Source: Ischnura elegans (lineage: Eukaryota; Arthropoda; Insecta; Odonata; Coenagrionidae). Taken from it: a stretch of DNA of 64,000 nt. This document shows, in pieces, positions 23,979-37,349 of the stretch (its first letter is position 1; the number at the start of each line of letters is the position of its first letter). Location: assembly GCF_921293095.1 (NCBI RefSeq), contig NC_060257.1, positions 62,938,472 to 63,002,471 of the forward strand. The letters are read 5' to 3'. Position numbers and translations under genes: made by a program. The notes beneath the pieces were generated by a model that made no database searches, was not told the origin of the DNA, and saw nothing but the letters and a program-made list of their open reading frames with translations.

Positions 23979-26664
23979 ATTAGAAAAATCCTCATCATCC
24001 AGTCATTCTCTCATAAGTTAAAAACTATGGTTGATCCTCAATTTTCATGAATTAGTACATATTCAGAGTTTTCGTTGATATACTCGAACAGGAAAAATCA
24101 GAAGGAAATTGTTCCCAGCGAATAGCATCTCAAATGCGAACTTTTCACGTGATTTTTGCGGAGGTAAAATTCAGTCCAAATACTCGTTTAGTACATCGTA
24201 ACCCTATTTTTTAAGTCAAATCAACTGCAGATTCAATACGTCGTTGGCTGACACTCAGTTAGTAACATTGTCATTCATGTTAATAACATGATACCGCGCT
24301 ATTAGAATTGAACAATAAATAATACATTTCCTTTAATACTTCTTTAAAAAAAGCTTTTGTACGACCGCTCTTTCTTTGTTCTTTCAATCTTTCAAAGATC
24401 TTTCATTGTTATCTTCATCAGGTGGAAGCCTTCTTTAAACGGTCATCCAAATTTCAAAATCAAATTTCTTTCAAAAATCAAGAGAGACACGAAAAAAAAT
24501 GTTCACCACAGCCAAAAAAAATTAATTTAAAACAAATTTTGTTTTTAAAAAAATATGCGGTAAAACAAAGTATTCCTATTTGAAAATAGAAAATAGAGAA
24601 AGAAATTCAGTAAGCATAGAGACCCTCAGAGCTTCAACCCGAAAATGGGTGATGCTATGGGCCACCCCAGACTAAACTGCTGGTGGGTGAAGATCACATT
24701 TTCAGGGAAGGGGGGGGGCACTTTTCTTTCCCTGGTCCACCTCCTATCGAGAATTTTTACTTATTTACACTGCTGACTAACCCCAAATTTGAACTTAGTA
24801 CGCAAGGTTCAGCAGCCAATCACTCCAAATTATTAGCTTTATAGATCGTCTTTCAATTTTTAATTTAGCATTTACATCGTCTTTCAACCGTTCAACGGCC
24901 GTAAAACCTTCATTCATTCATAACATCTCTCACTATATTTGCGCCACATTTTAACTTCTTTCTTTCGCCAACCAATTTTTCCCAATTTTTTTCAGTACGT
25001 AAAATATTTAGTTTTGTTTACTTTGTAAATGACAGGCAGCCAGTGTATAAAACTTCATCGTAAAAAATAAAATTTTTCGGAACATCAGGAGGCGAGTTTA
25101 TTCCCATCACATATAACGCTTCCACGGAGCGAAGCGTTGTAATTACGGAACAAAAAGAATTGAGCAATCAACGATCCGATAACAGCATTGTTTGCAAATC
25201 CTGAGCATTTTTTATTTCATTGAATTCGTTTTGCACGTTCCACCGGAGATAAATTTACACGCGTTGTTAGAAAAATCAAAATTACAACCGATCGTGTAAA
25301 ATGCATTCATATCATACACTTAAATTCAATAATTCATTTACCGAGTTTTGTTCACGGCAGTTTGTTTCAATTACCGCGGTCGAAAAACAATCCGCATTCA
25401 TAGTGTGAATACGTAAAACTATACTTTTTTAAGCAAGAAAAAATTTAAGTATCCTTTGAATTGTACCCGGAAAATAGGCTCTGCTTCTACAATTTTAATC
25501 AATATTAAATAAAGTAAAATATAAAGTAAAGTAAAATTTATCAAACCACATATATTTACTTATGATCTCCATTTATTTGTTCAACCTCTAATTAGAGAAT
25601 AAAAATATTTCTTAATTCGTTTCAACAATAATCAATTTCTCCTATTGTTAGTAAAATTGAAACATACATGTAAAGTGATTGCATACCTAAATAAAAACAC
25701 TTCACCAAAATTCAGCAAGTGTATTAGTTATGGGAATTGTTAATAATACTTAAAAACCAATTTAATGGTAGAATGGTAGAATCGCTACATATTAGAGAGG
25801 ACCAAAATGTTTAGGTTGAGTTGTCTGCACAGTGGTTTGCACACTTGATGTTAAATTATCCATTCTCGTGCCCAGTTTATCTCATTCATTAAAAAATTGA
25901 TTTCAATTGGTTACAATAAACTGACGAAAGGCACTGATTTAAAAATTAAATACGTACATTAAGGTACAAAATTGAATTTATTCACTATCTTTGATTTTCT
26001 TATGTGGAATCATTAACGTTTATTGATCTTAAAAATGACTTATTTTAATTACTACTAAATCTTTAAGGCCTCGGAACATTTTCTTCTTTGAAGGGTAGCC
26101 AAAGCATAATTGCATACATTCACGCGACAGGGAAATTCGTGAAATTCTATCACCAATGCATTTTATTAACCTTACTGAATGAATACAAAAACTCTTCTCA
26201 TCAATGAAACGGTATTGCCAACCTTGCGTTTTCAATGTAGCCTTTGTGAGGTGGGAAAATTGCAAATGAGAACACGAATTACTTACCACAAAAAATAACT
26301 CAACGCATTCGAGTTGTAATCAACAAATTAATTTGATGATATCTCCACGGGTTTCTTATCAGGTAAGTGTGACTACCGCTGACGTTAATTCGACGCCTAA
26401 CTCGAATATCTTCTTACTATCTTAATGGTGTCTGAGGTCGACAATATTTATTTTGTTTCGCCTTTTTGATAGCTGTCGTGGTGTAGGCGTGCAACGTTAG
26501 CTTGTCATACAGATAAACTTCAAGGAATTTTGCCGTATTATTGCGGCTGATACTGGAATTGCTGCAGTAAATTGATCTAGACATGATGGGGTTTGTCTTT
26601 CTAGCAAACTGCATGAAGTGGCTTTTTTAAGGTTACGCTGAAGTATCCTGGAGGTCATTCAATC
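23979..26664. other. AT-rich intergenic DNA
   Basis: No gene, RNA gene or terminal repeats recognised. A small hairpin CGCTTCCACGGAGCGAAGCG lies near 25120. The ORF at 26029-26289 (minus) has no known motif. Confidence 0.45.
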
Positions 26665-26830
26665 TTTCAATTCGTCAAGATATACCTGGATCCAACCCGC
26701 AGCCGTGTCTGGGTTGACGGATTTGACGATATTGGCGTAGTCATCAGCGCATAGGGGAGGATTCTGAGTCCGGATGGGATGGAAGATCATTCATAAACAT
26801 GCTAAATAGAGTAATCTAAGATGAAACTGA
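26665..26830 (-). pseudogene. Jockey-like LINE reverse-transcriptase fragment
   Basis: Read on the minus strand, one frame gives TLFSMFMNDLPSHPDS and, after a one-base frameshift, CADDYANIVKSVNPDTAAGW then IQVYLDELKD. The ADD (codons at about 26740-26748) with an upstream LF..(F/Y)MND(L/I)P and a downstream HLDEL-like helix is the palm-domain signature of Jockey-group non-LTR retrotransposons. Only about 50 residues survive, with no endonuclease and no 3' tail recognised. It is a dead fragment. Confidence 0.75.
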
Positions 26831-26869
26831 GGTTATATAGTCCTGAAAAATCCTAGACTTGACACTTAT

Positions 26870-26940
26870 ACATCCTGCAGACGACGCCGGAGATAGGCGA
26901 CGAAACGTTGGTATAAAGAGACGAGGGTAAAGGGTTGAAT
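26870..26940 (+). mobile_element. Possible Penelope-like terminal fragment
   Basis: GACGACGCCGGAGATAGGCG followed by ACGAAACGTTGGTATAAAG has the paired-word plus CGAAACGT layout of Penelope-like pseudo-LTRs. It directly follows the LINE scrap but is unlikely to belong to it. No GIY-YIG or reverse-transcriptase coding is attached. Confidence 0.4.
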
Positions 26941-29900
26941 GAACAGGAAAAAGAGAAAGAGAGGAAAGAGAAAATAAAAATGATAAGTCACGAGAATTTT
27001 TTCAGAATATCCTATTCTGTACCCAACGTAATGCCATGCCACCCTTTAGCTGCAAGGATGCGAGAGCATACGAGTGGGCTTGATTCAACCCCGTAAATGT
27101 TATCAAAGACAGGGGTCAAAACGTGGATATAAATTATGATACCGAATATGTGAGCTGCCATCTCGCATAAACGGTGGAAAAGCCGTGAAGAATGAATCAG
27201 CGTCATATGCTGAGAGAATACTAAACCCTTCATTGATGCACTGGATTTTTGAGGCCTTAACCTTTTAGAATTCCATTTTAATTTAGGAAAAATTACAGAC
27301 TTTGCTTTATTCAACTTAGACTTAAATCGCCTCTTTTCGATGAATTGTATCGATACCAGTCGACGATTAAGGTGAAGCGACGGTTAAGGTTAAGTACGAC
27401 AAGGTTAAGCCGTGTAGACCAAAGTTTTTAACTTTTTGTAACTTCAGTTTCTTTATTATTTGATAAAACTGCTCCTGTTAATGAGATTTTCCAAGCAATT
27501 TCCTCCTTTCTCTTTCTGACGCCTTTGTCTAGATTCACCAGGGAGCGAATACGGGGCGCAGAATCCCATGCATCAGGTTGACTCACCTTTCTCCCAATTA
27601 TCAAATCATCCCCATTGTTCATTCCATCCAAATAGGTTTAACTAACTGCCGAACGCTTTGATCGTTTACGAAGGGATCGCTTCCCAAGCGACTGATATGC
27701 GGAAGCAAACAGGAGAATTTGGGGCCTACCTCAGATTTTTTGCTCTTACTGGTTTCAATAAATTCTTTCGTTAAATAACCCAAGGACTACCCTAATCAAC
27801 GTCACAAAGCTCTATCTGCATTAAAAACAAATGAAACACTCTCAAGCTATTATTTGGAAAAATGAAAACTAAGATGAGCCTCGTAATATTAATCCAGATA
27901 TCATCGTTATGTTAATGCATAATAGTATTTTAGTTAGTGAGTCTTCATAACTATTAAAGGATTGGACATAATTTCTTACCTGGTACTATAAACGAAAATC
28001 AATAATGAACTATTTAATACTCACTAAGAGAACTCCAATTAAAGGAAGAGTGAACTTACCTAGAAAAAAAGAAGAAACAATAATTACTATAGAAAAACTA
28101 ACTTTACAATTAAGTAATACTTATTTGATAACAATGAAAATATTATTAAACCTTAGATTAAGAGTTAAATTTTGAAAAAATCGCGCCTTTTTATATTTAA
28201 GTGCTATTTCTAATATTTCTTACTTCCTCAAAAACAAGTCTCGACACTAATAAAGAAGACAATTCCAAAAGGTCACATTTCCATTCAAGAAAAGAGTTGG
28301 AAGTTGAATGGATGAAATTTTCAAATAAAACCGTCTGCTTCCTTTAACAATAAATCGTCAGACCACAAAATTTCTCTTTTAATCAATTGTGTATGACCGT
28401 CGGATAGGATGTTAAGCCGTGGTCCCCTTGGCATCTCTAGTTTAAAGCAGGCTATTGCCGACGCCGGGTTTCTCTCCACCCGTCCTTCCCTACCCTTACC
28501 TCAGCTTTCGATAACATCCTCCAAATGTATTACAATAAACTATTTTGACCCTGAATTAACATAACAATATAACGTAGAAGAACCATCTGGTAATAGAAAT
28601 GAGAAACCGTTATGACATTAACCGTTGATATTCAAACTGACGGGAAATTTTCGCATCAAACTTCACACTTTAGGCATTGAATAAAAATTGATTAATAAAT
28701 ATCCGCAACGACCATGGATAGAAACGGAAAATCAGGGGCGAAAGTTGAGGCAGGCAATTGAAAATATTTAGTTTTACCTAAATTTCTGTCTTGAAGCCTC
28801 GTCAAGCCAAGAATGCGTTAGATGGCGGCAAAAAAGTTCTCAATTTCCGCGGAGGTAATACCTATTCGTGGGTGAAATACACCACGACCCCGTCGAAGGG
28901 AAGAACCAGATTGAAAAATATAGAAAATGGATGCTGCTTTCTTCGCAGATAACGGGATAGGGCGGCGAACCCATCTTTACAGGCGATAGAGCGCTAAATT
29001 TGACCCACATTTTCCGTCACAGAATATCCGCAGCTGGTTGAGATAGTTTTGGTACAGCATTATTGGACCAGCAGCCATAGGATGCTTATCTCAAGGTTAG
29101 AGACTCCGAGTGATGAACGCGAAAAAAAATATCTAAATATACCGTGACGGCAACATACCACCCGTGTGAGAAATAGGTCTCTATACCTCATCGATGAGAA
29201 GGAAAGGTTTTATTTCTAATAACATGCAATAAAAGATTATTGCTATTTTCTCCACAGTCGATAGGAGTGACCTATGCCATCATATGAAGGCTTAAACTAA
29301 GAGACAAATTAAATACAATTTTTTCTAAAAATTGAAAAAATTGAAATGTGTGTAGTACTTAATAGACCAATGAATAAAATTACCTTTCCTGCCAACAGAC
29401 TAAATTTTATAAAATTTCTAATCCACAATCTGAATTTTTACATCGTTACCTATAACCTAGTAAAGGGAAAAACTTTGCTTGTGACGTAAAATACTTTCAA
29501 GGTAAAAAATATTTTACAAAGCGGTAAACGAATTAAATTTGATAAAAATGGAATGAAACCCTGGCGGGTACCTGGTCACTACCGGGTGACTACCATCTAA
29601 TGGCATATCTGCAGTTCAATAGGTACTGAGTTGGTAAATTTATAAGAGCGCATCGCTCGGCTCGGCTAAGCAGGAAAAAAGAATTAGCAGAAAAATACAA
29701 GCTTGAATTTCCCACTCTATAGGAGTCATTACTTGCTTGCTTTTTGTCATCAATAGATGACAGCTCAGTAAAGAAAACTCTATTGACAAAATAAACACCA
29801 AGTATTTATTTTCAAATGTTGTCGAAGACAATCGAGTAGTTTATTTACAAATCTACAGTATTTTATTTCAATCAGCACGGTGAAAAATCAATACACTTTG

Positions 29901-30430
29901 ATAGCCTAAAAACATAAAGTTTGGTTTTTATATATAATTGAAGTAAAAATATGTTTTCATTTGCATCCTCAAAACTAGCTCTGTCTAAACCCCATTATCA
30001 TTTCACGAGAATGAAAACACAGAAAAAATGTGTTCATTATATGTTTCACTATGATCGCCATAAATGTTTAATCAGAATCTAATTGAATGGTAGAAAATAT
30101 GGCCCATTCCAACTTAAGTTTACAAACGCTTCTCACTCGTGGTCTCGGATTCTGGCGTAATTTTCTACGTTGATTATAATTGAAAATTAAAGTCCAATAT
30201 GGCCTGGATTACTTAAGTTAATAAAATTATTTTAATACTCACATATAATATATATAGAAGAGGGTATTTTATAATCTATCACACATAAAATGTCTTGCCC
30301 AAAGCTTTCCTTTGTGATTAATTTCATAATTCATTTATCCACCACAATTTTGCAGAAACAAAGAAGGAATTAAATGATTTTGAGCAGGTTTTTTTGTTCA
30401 CAAAACGAGAAATGACTTAAAACGCACAAT
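26941..30430. other. Intergenic DNA, no recognised gene
   Basis: Short minus-strand ORFs at 27012, 27428 and 29640 lack recognisable family motifs. The stretch 28390-28480 (CCGTCGGATAGGATGTTAAG then CCGTGGTCCCCTTGGC) looks like the tail region of a SINE or LINE, but I cannot place it. Confidence 0.35.
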
Positions 30431-30550
30431 TTTTTAAATTAAAGGTGTCAGGATACATTGATTTGGAGTATATGGTTAATTTAAGACCAAGTAGAAATGT
30501 TCATCAAAATCCTAGAGCTTGCGGGAAAAACGTTTATTTTCAGGAATATT
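30431..30550 (+). repeat. Local repeat family, split first copy (left piece)
   Basis: The end of this piece, AGAGCTTGCGGGAAAAACGT followed by TTATTT, matches AGAGCTTACGGGAAAAACGT at about 31989 and AGAGCTTACGTGACAAACGT at about 32282. The continuation of the unit, a TCAATCAAAAAGTGAG-type segment, appears only at about 31350, suggesting roughly 0.8 kb was inserted inside this copy. Confidence 0.45.
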
Positions 30551-30967
30551 TAAAAAAATATTAGAAATATAATATTTTCGTTGCCATTCCAAACAAGCTA
30601 TCATCACAGCATCATAGGCGAGTATTATTTATTTATTTGAGCCTGAATTACCCATGTAACATGACATTAGCTTTCACTCAGTAGGTTTTCGCAGGTTTTT
30701 CACGCCTCCCTTCTTGTGTGGGCGTTTTCCTGGAGTGGGTTTTTTCGCTGAAGGATACTACACCCTTACCCTCATGTTTTCCCCACAAACAGAAATCTTT
30801 TTTTTGCACAAAATTTTCACATATACTTGTTTATCTTTTTTGACATTTATCAAATAGTGTGTATTGTATATCTTTTTGCATTGTAAACGTTTATATGCCG
30901 CTTTTAAATATGTTTGCATTGACGCTATTGAAGGGTTAGGTGGAACAAGGGACTTCTTAGTCTCAAC

Positions 30968-31000
30968 ATAGCCCAAATAAAGACATCTTTACTTGGGCTA
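30968..31000. repeat. Short stem-loop
   Basis: TAGCCCAAATAAAG is complementary to CTTTACTTGGGCTA with one mismatch, separated by ACAT. It is a tight 14-bp hairpin. Its role is unknown. Confidence 0.5.
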
Positions 31001-31046
31001 TCTTATCTTTATTATTATTATTATTATCTCATTTTAAATTTGGTGA

Positions 31047-31292
31047 CTATTTATTTGATTACATGTTACAAATGGCTAATTTTTACACTTATGTTAAACT
31101 ATTATTTGAAAATATGACTGTCAAATGTATTATTTTTATTTAAACAATTATCATTGTATCCTGATTGTATGTCATTATTTATTTTGTTGTATGTTACAAT
31201 TGGCTATTTTTTACACTTATGTTAAACTATTATTTGAAAATATGACTGTAAAATGTATTATTTTTATTTAAACAATTATCATTGTATCCTTG
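31047..31292 (+). repeat. 128-bp tandem duplication (two units)
   Basis: Units 31047-31164 and 31175-31292 are nearly identical across TTTTTACACTTATGTTAAAC, ATTATTTGAAAATATGACTG and CAATTATCATTGTATCCT, with a period of 128 bp. ATT microsatellite tracts flank both sides. The high identity suggests a fairly recent duplication of non-coding DNA. Confidence 0.9.
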
Positions 31293-31384
31293 TAATAATC
31301 CATATTATTATCATTATTATTATTACATTATAAATTCTTTCTGGTAAAAATCAATCAAAAAGTGAGAGCATGATCCATGCTACT

Positions 31385-31800
31385 TCACTCACATTTCAGG
31401 GTATCGGTGGACTCATCTTTACGCAGGCGAGAACGCCAAAGCTGACCGATATTTTCGTTCATGGGAACTCTATCGGTATTTGGGAGAGGGGAATACCCGA
31501 ACAGCGCAATTAGGGCCCGGCATTGCGGCCCCGTGTCCAGTGGCGAGGAAGCTTGCGCGTTGGAGTAAGGATTATTATCCATTAAACCACACGAGAGATA
31601 GCCCACTGACCGGACTATGGGTCACCAGAGACGCCACGGAGATATAGAGAAAGAGCTTGCTGTCACCATGGCGACTGCTATCAAATCCCCTTCGCTCCAT
31701 TTGCTCGCCTACCTGGGTGAAATTCGTTTGAACGCACAGCACAGCTTTTGGAGTCAATGATGGGACCAGGGCGATACTTAAGCAAGCTAACGTAACAATC
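31385..31800. other. GC-richer patch, no recognised gene
   Basis: Contains minus-strand ORFs of 73 and 60 codons that overlap and show no domain. It sits between the split copy and the first full copy of the local repeat family. Confidence 0.3.
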
Positions 31801-31813
31801 CAAAGGAGGATGT

Positions 31814-32375
31814 GTCATCACGTGCAAATATTACAAACATAATTTCCGACTGGCCCCGCCAGGACGATATACTAGAGAGGCGGCCTGCGTCCGTTCATAG
31901 TAACAATAAATAACTTAAAACACATAAAACGGAGTATTTATTTTGGGGTTAATATAGGCTCATGCCGACTTTTTCATCTAATTTCCAGAGCTTACGGGAA
32001 AAACGTTTATTTATTCACGGTAGAATAACTCTTATGACTTCTTTCTCGTAAAAGTTGATCAAAAAGTACTTTACTCGCCCTTCATGGCATTGGTCATCAC
32101 AAGAAAATATTTCAAACATAATGTCCAACCAGCGCCGCCTTGACAATACACTACGGAATCACATGAACGCGGTCTGCTTCCGTTCACAGTTGCAATAAAT
32201 AACTTAAAACACATAAAACGGTGTAATAGTATTTATTTTGGGATTAATATAGGCTCACGCCGAATTTTTCAGTAAATTTCCAGAGCTTACGTGACAAACG
32301 TTTATTTATTCGTAGTAAAACAATTTCCGACCAGCGCCGCCAAGACGATATGCAGGATAATCTCATGGAGGCGGC
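31814..32375 (+). repeat. Local repeat family, two full units and one partial
   Basis: Unit 1 (31814-32091) and unit 2 (from 32092) share TCATCAC, ACAAACATAAT or TCAAACATAAT, CC(G/A)AC(T/C)(G/A)G(C)CCGCC, AATAAATAACTTAAAACACA, TAAAACGG, TTAATATAGGCTCA and the AGAGCTTACG block. A third partial unit starts near 32312 with TTTCCGACCAGCGCCGCCAA. Spacings differ (about 278 and 202 bp), so units have gained or lost sequence. No coding potential is recognised. Confidence 0.8.
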
Positions 32376-33419
32376 CCAAGACCAACCATAGGAGCAAGTA
32401 TATTAAGTAAGAGGATTCTCGAGTCGACATTAGATGCGTTGTCACCCATCGTGCATAGGAATTGGTTTTCCGAAGTCGGCACTCACGTCGGCAGGAAGGT
32501 GATCCGAATTTCTAGGATAAATAAGCCATGATCAAGACTACAAACCAAAATTAATATTCCTCATGATGTGATCGGTCACACTTAAACTCTTCAGTGGTAT
32601 TTCTCACCAAGTTGGTGATATGGCTTCCACGGTTTGCGTGGTGAATGGCAGCCATTTCTGGGGCTTTCAACCGTCTACGTCGTTTTCAATAACAACAGTT
32701 CATAACGAATTCAAATACTTTGCTGCAAATATAGGGGAAGAGTGGATCGCTCTCCTTACAACGCCAAGCTGACAACATTTTTTAAAACAGATAAATAAGC
32801 AACCAAACAAGCAAGAAACTTTTACGGAATGTAATGGGTACCACCCTGGATTTTTCCAACAGAACAGCTAGAGATTTTCCGTGACGTCTTATAAAGTGTT
32901 GCTTTATTACTGTATGTAGTCCCCACTACGTACAGCATCCTCCATGTAGTCCCCTCACGCAGTGACGTCATGGAAAAATTAGCAGTGCCGGAACGCACTT
33001 TCCTTAACTTTTTTTAGAAGTGTAATATTACTCTGTGTGTTTTTTCATTACAAGTTATTATTTACATTTGATAACGATTTCTTTGGTTACCAATAATTAT
33101 ATATTAAAAAGTTTGAGGCAACAAAATAGATAAAAGTGGTACTTGACTATTATGCCTTCTGTTAATCCGTGCCGGAACGGGGTTCGGCGCGTTCCAGCAC
33201 CGTGACACCACTGGTGTTGTGTTATGCAACAGCTAAGCACGCATTTTAATCGTATTTCAAAAATTTCGCATGGCGGCGTCTTACTGAGCAATTCCTGGAT
33301 GTCCGTTTGGAACAGACTCTCCTCCTCAATTCTTCCCCATTCTCCGTCATTCCCTCTATCACACCCAACCCACCGACATCAAAAGTATATATTTCAACCC
33401 ACACCATAAGCAACTCAAT
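32376..33419. other. Intergenic DNA, no recognised gene
   Basis: The word GTGCCGGAACG occurs near 32985 and 33170, followed by a GTGACACCACTGGTGTTGTG palindrome-like stretch near 33202. No gene is recognised. Confidence 0.35.
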
Positions 33420-33513
33420 CCCCTTTGAAGAATCGACCAGTAGGGGTCGCGAAACCCCGGCAGATAACCTCTACTACGCGGTAAAACCCGAAATAGTTTA
33501 TTTTATTAACTGA
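33420..33513 (+). mobile_element. Possible Penelope-like terminal fragment
   Basis: GAAGAATCGACCAGTAGGGG then TCGCGAAACCCCGGCAGA resembles the GAAGA...NCGAAAC layout of Penelope-like 3' termini, followed by an AT-rich end. It has no attached coding region. Confidence 0.4.
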
Positions 33514-36392
33514 ATAACGTTTATTTTTTTAACAGATAGAGCTGAATTGCTTAAAAGTATCTATACTAGCCAATATCTACTATATAACTACCGGTCGGAA
33601 CTTTTACAATCAATTTGGACGAAATATAAATAAACATTTTGCCTCGTTAGTTACAAAAAGACACTAAAACACGAGTAATATAGACAGTTTTAGCAATGAT
33701 ATGTGCAATTATTTGACATAAATTAATCTTACCACTCCGAATACCCTTCAGGGAAAAAAAATATCTTTTTTGAGTCCTTTCAAAATCCGAATGTAGACTG
33801 AAAAGTTTATTTCTACGTTTTAATTCGATCAAGTTGAAATTATTTAAAATCAAAACAACCGCCAACCACATACTTCACGCATTATCCGCTGATCGAATTG
33901 CGCTTTCAAAACAAATTCTGCCTGCTTGCAGGCACCACATCTTCATGGCAAGATATCGAGCATGGATAGATGAAAAATATCACAGTACGGTTGACGAATC
34001 AGAACTGATGAAGAAGCTACGATGTGTGTTGGTAAAGCATTGCAACGCATTACTACCCTATTCACGTTTCATTCCACCTTTATAATGTTCTTTTCCATAA
34101 CGTGCAATCTAGTCCCTCAATACCGGTGACCTCGGAGCCGTAATTTCAGTCAGCAGAGCCGATTTCGCGAAAGCACAAACAACGCCATAACTCCATCGTT
34201 CGTGGAGGGGAAGAAACATGATGAAGCATTTTCACTCGATAGCATTCTCGTCGTGGCACACGATCGCCCGGGAGGGATTCACGTGTCGCTCCGTGCCCTC
34301 TGTATATCCTTACAAACAGGAGAAGCAATCGCGAGTGACGCGAACAAACAGGAGACTAACGCGTGCGTCCGAAATCAACAGGGCGCCAAAAGACCTGGGT
34401 CAGTGACCTCGAGAAACTGACATTTTAAAAAACTCGGTGAGACAGAATTAAATCAATAAAAACGTAACTTGCAGACTCAGACTTAGAGTGAAATAAATTG
34501 CAATATATTTATTTCTCCAAAAGTCTAAAATGTACAAATTAGGTAACAAAATATGAAGTAACTTTAGGTAGCTTCAGAGATTAACACCAGTGTGGAAGCG
34601 ACCATCTTTAAATTTAAATGCAATGCTAGTCACAAAAAAATTATTAACTTTGTACGCATTATAAATGTCATTAAAAAGACACGTGACAAAAAATACCATG
34701 TGAAGAAAATGTAAACATAATAAGAGAAAAAATAGAGCCTGCAAGATTATACAAAAGTAAAACTTTTTAGGCCAAAAATGGTTATATTCTCACTGGATAA
34801 AAAACGGCATAAGATTAACCGAAATTTGCCCAGCAAATTTTAGAGCAATATATGACAAGCAGTGTGATTTGGGGTATTTTTTCTGTCTAGAAAGAGAAGT
34901 TTTAGAGCAAAATTACTCTTTCTTCTAATACTTCATTGAATCCTTCAGGGAGGTCGCTAGTTGAGGTAATAATCGCTCACAAACCCGTTAACAACTATGA
35001 ACCACATGATACGGATACGACAGACCAAGGAGTAACAATTATGTGGTGATGCGCGCGATGCGAGTTGAGGGGTTATTGAAAGAGTTTAGGCCATCGTTAT
35101 TTCGCCGGTGATCGCTCAAGAAGTATGCGACAGATGGTGAAAGGGAAAAACACATCTTTTATCTTTAAGACGCTATCGCAATCTAAAGTATTTAAAAAAA
35201 GGTGGAGTACGATGCCAAAATTTCCTATAGACAATCCGCTGCAACATTTTGGAAGCCAAGACAAAGCATTTGGCTACGAGATAGGCCTTGATTGAAATAG
35301 CTCCTGATTGTTATACAGCCCAAATATCCTAAGTCATTGCCTATACTCCAGGATAATATACCGCTTCAAATGCAGCGAGAATAATTCCTAAAAGCATCGA
35401 ATTGTAAATTATATTCGGTTAAATTGACTCATTTTACGCCAAGCATATTTTCTGCATAGCTGTAAAGTGCATATGCATGCAACGTAACCATATTTATTTC
35501 GATTTTCTATTTTAATTTATTTTTGCAACGATATAACTTCTCCGTAAACGCATTAAAATACCTTCGTCGCGGAAGACTTAATTATGATTTTGCCTTGATT
35601 ATTTTATCGATTTCAGCCATGAATATATTTCCAAGAATTCATTGCTCTATCTCAGTGCACACACTTCATTAAATAGTGTGTCCTTACGTAGACGAATGAT
35701 TTCACAGCGTCATACAACAAAATCAATATTTACATGGAAATGCAATTGAATCGTTTACCTGGATCCGTATCTTTCCAGTTCTGCAGCAAACAGCTATTTA
35801 ATACAATCCGTAAGAGTACATACGGCCGTCTATCACGGTTCAGTCCCCAAATATCGGTCGTATGATGAAATCATCGATTGGATGCTGCCTACGCTATGAC
35901 TCGAAAGGTCATGTTTAACACACGAGTACCTACGACACGAATTCAGTGCGCCTACGCCCTGTGATTTCACCAGGGATGAAAAGGATTGTGACTGGAATGA
36001 ATAGAAGTAATTTTTTTCTTCGGCAGCAAATACCAACTTAGTAGAATATACACACCCAGCTCAACTATCGTATGACGTAAACAGTCTCTTGCTTCACGGT
36101 CCATCTTCCGGGTATACATCACCTTAGCTGACTTTCCCTCGCAACAATTCAGTCCCCTGTTCTGGAGACGTCACCAGGACGATTTTAACAGATGTGACGG
36201 CGCTGTAAGCAGTTTTTATTTGCGTTTATCGATGCTATTCGATTTTTTGCAATGTCTAACTCCTTTTTCCTCTTATTAGGCTACCATTCCCTATATATTT
36301 AGGCATTACTCCGCCCTTTTGTATCTATCCCAACCATTGGTTTTCGAAATGAATTGAATGGATGAGGCAGATACTTTGTGGAGATCCATTAT
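33514..36392. other. Intergenic DNA, no recognised gene
   Basis: ORFs at 33834 (plus), 34146 (minus), 34202 (plus) and 35833 (minus) have no recognisable domain. 34140-34400 is mildly CpG-rich. No RNA gene is seen. Confidence 0.4.
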
Positions 36393-36618
36393 GAGATATG
36401 AAGTGAAACACTGCACTTTCCACATGCAACTTTATTAAACTACAGTTGACATGTTTCGCTGCACTGCAGCATTATCAAGACTAAACAAATATGTCAACTG
36501 TAACATGGCGAAACATGTCAACATGTAACAATGTCGACATGTGACAATGGCGAAACATGTCAGCTGTAGTTTAATAAATTTCTATGTGGAAATTGCAAAG
36601 TGTTTCACTTCATATCTC
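36393..36618. mobile_element. Foldback of two head-to-head Penelope-like terminal repeats
   Basis: The arm 36393-36459 (GAGATATGAAGTGAAACACT...) is the reverse complement, with several mismatches, of 36550-36618. The arms carry TTTATTAAACTACAG(T/C)TGACAT followed by GTTTCGC, the GAAACATGTC motif of PLE pseudo-LTRs. The 90-bp centre repeats CGAAACATGTC- and GTAACA(A/T)-like words. It looks like an inverted pair of pseudo-LTRs without the coding body. Confidence 0.7.
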
Positions 36619-37147
36619 TTATTGGTTTTCGGAATAGATGAGTCCTTGATGATAATTCTCTCATTCATTTTTAGGTTTTCGAAATATTTTGAAGAGTGTT
36701 ACAGTTCAATTTCTGAATTTCTTTTATTCCAGTCTTTTCATATAAGGCCACGTTACTTTTGTCACCATGCCATTTATTTTCAGGGTTGATCTCAAAGACT
36801 ATCGCTCCGTGTCATTTATTTTTTCGCGATTTGATTTAGTAGTTAATCCTATCCACGATGGTATTGCGTATGTTAGTTTTGACCTTATGCACGTATTGTA
36901 AATGTGAACAAGCCAAACAGTCCATCGTCGTTACATTCTGACCGATATGTATACTGGTGGCCCGCTGAAGTTTTCCCACCCTAGTATCTGATTTATTAGT
37001 GGTTTCAGTGCATGTAATGTTCACGCAGTTCTGCTAGTACTGGCCAGAAAGCAACGACGATCTACTCAACCTAAGGAAGTCTCCGGGATAGGGGATGAAA
37101 CTTTTGTCACGGAAATTCAGATGACGCAACGTACACCCGAAAAATGG
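36619..37147. other. Left flank of the LTR element
   Basis: Unremarkable AT-rich DNA. Its last four bases before the element, ATGT (37148-37151), are the target-site duplication. Confidence 0.4.
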
Positions 37148-37151
37148 ATGT

Positions 37152-37322
37152 TGTAACGTCTGATGTTTTGTTTGATCTGAGTTGTTATTTTGGTTGTGAA
37201 GGGTTTGTTTGGGGAGAGGGGATTGTTGAGTGAGATGTAAAAAGGAGAGGTTTTTGTGGAGGATTTTGGAGATAATAGAAGGAAATAAAAAGGGTTCTGA
37301 AAATTAATAGTCTTACGTTACA
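37152..37322 (+). repeat. 5' LTR (171 bp)
   Basis: Begins TGTAACGTCTGATG and ends TCTTACGTTACA; the outermost eight bases TGTAACGT/ACGTTACA are a perfect inverted repeat. An AATAAA polyadenylation signal lies at 37284-37289. It differs from the 3' LTR at one base (position 8, T here, C there). No clear TATA box is visible. Confidence 0.97.
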
Positions 37323-37349
37323 GACGTAAGTGTGAGCCCACGTTTTTTC

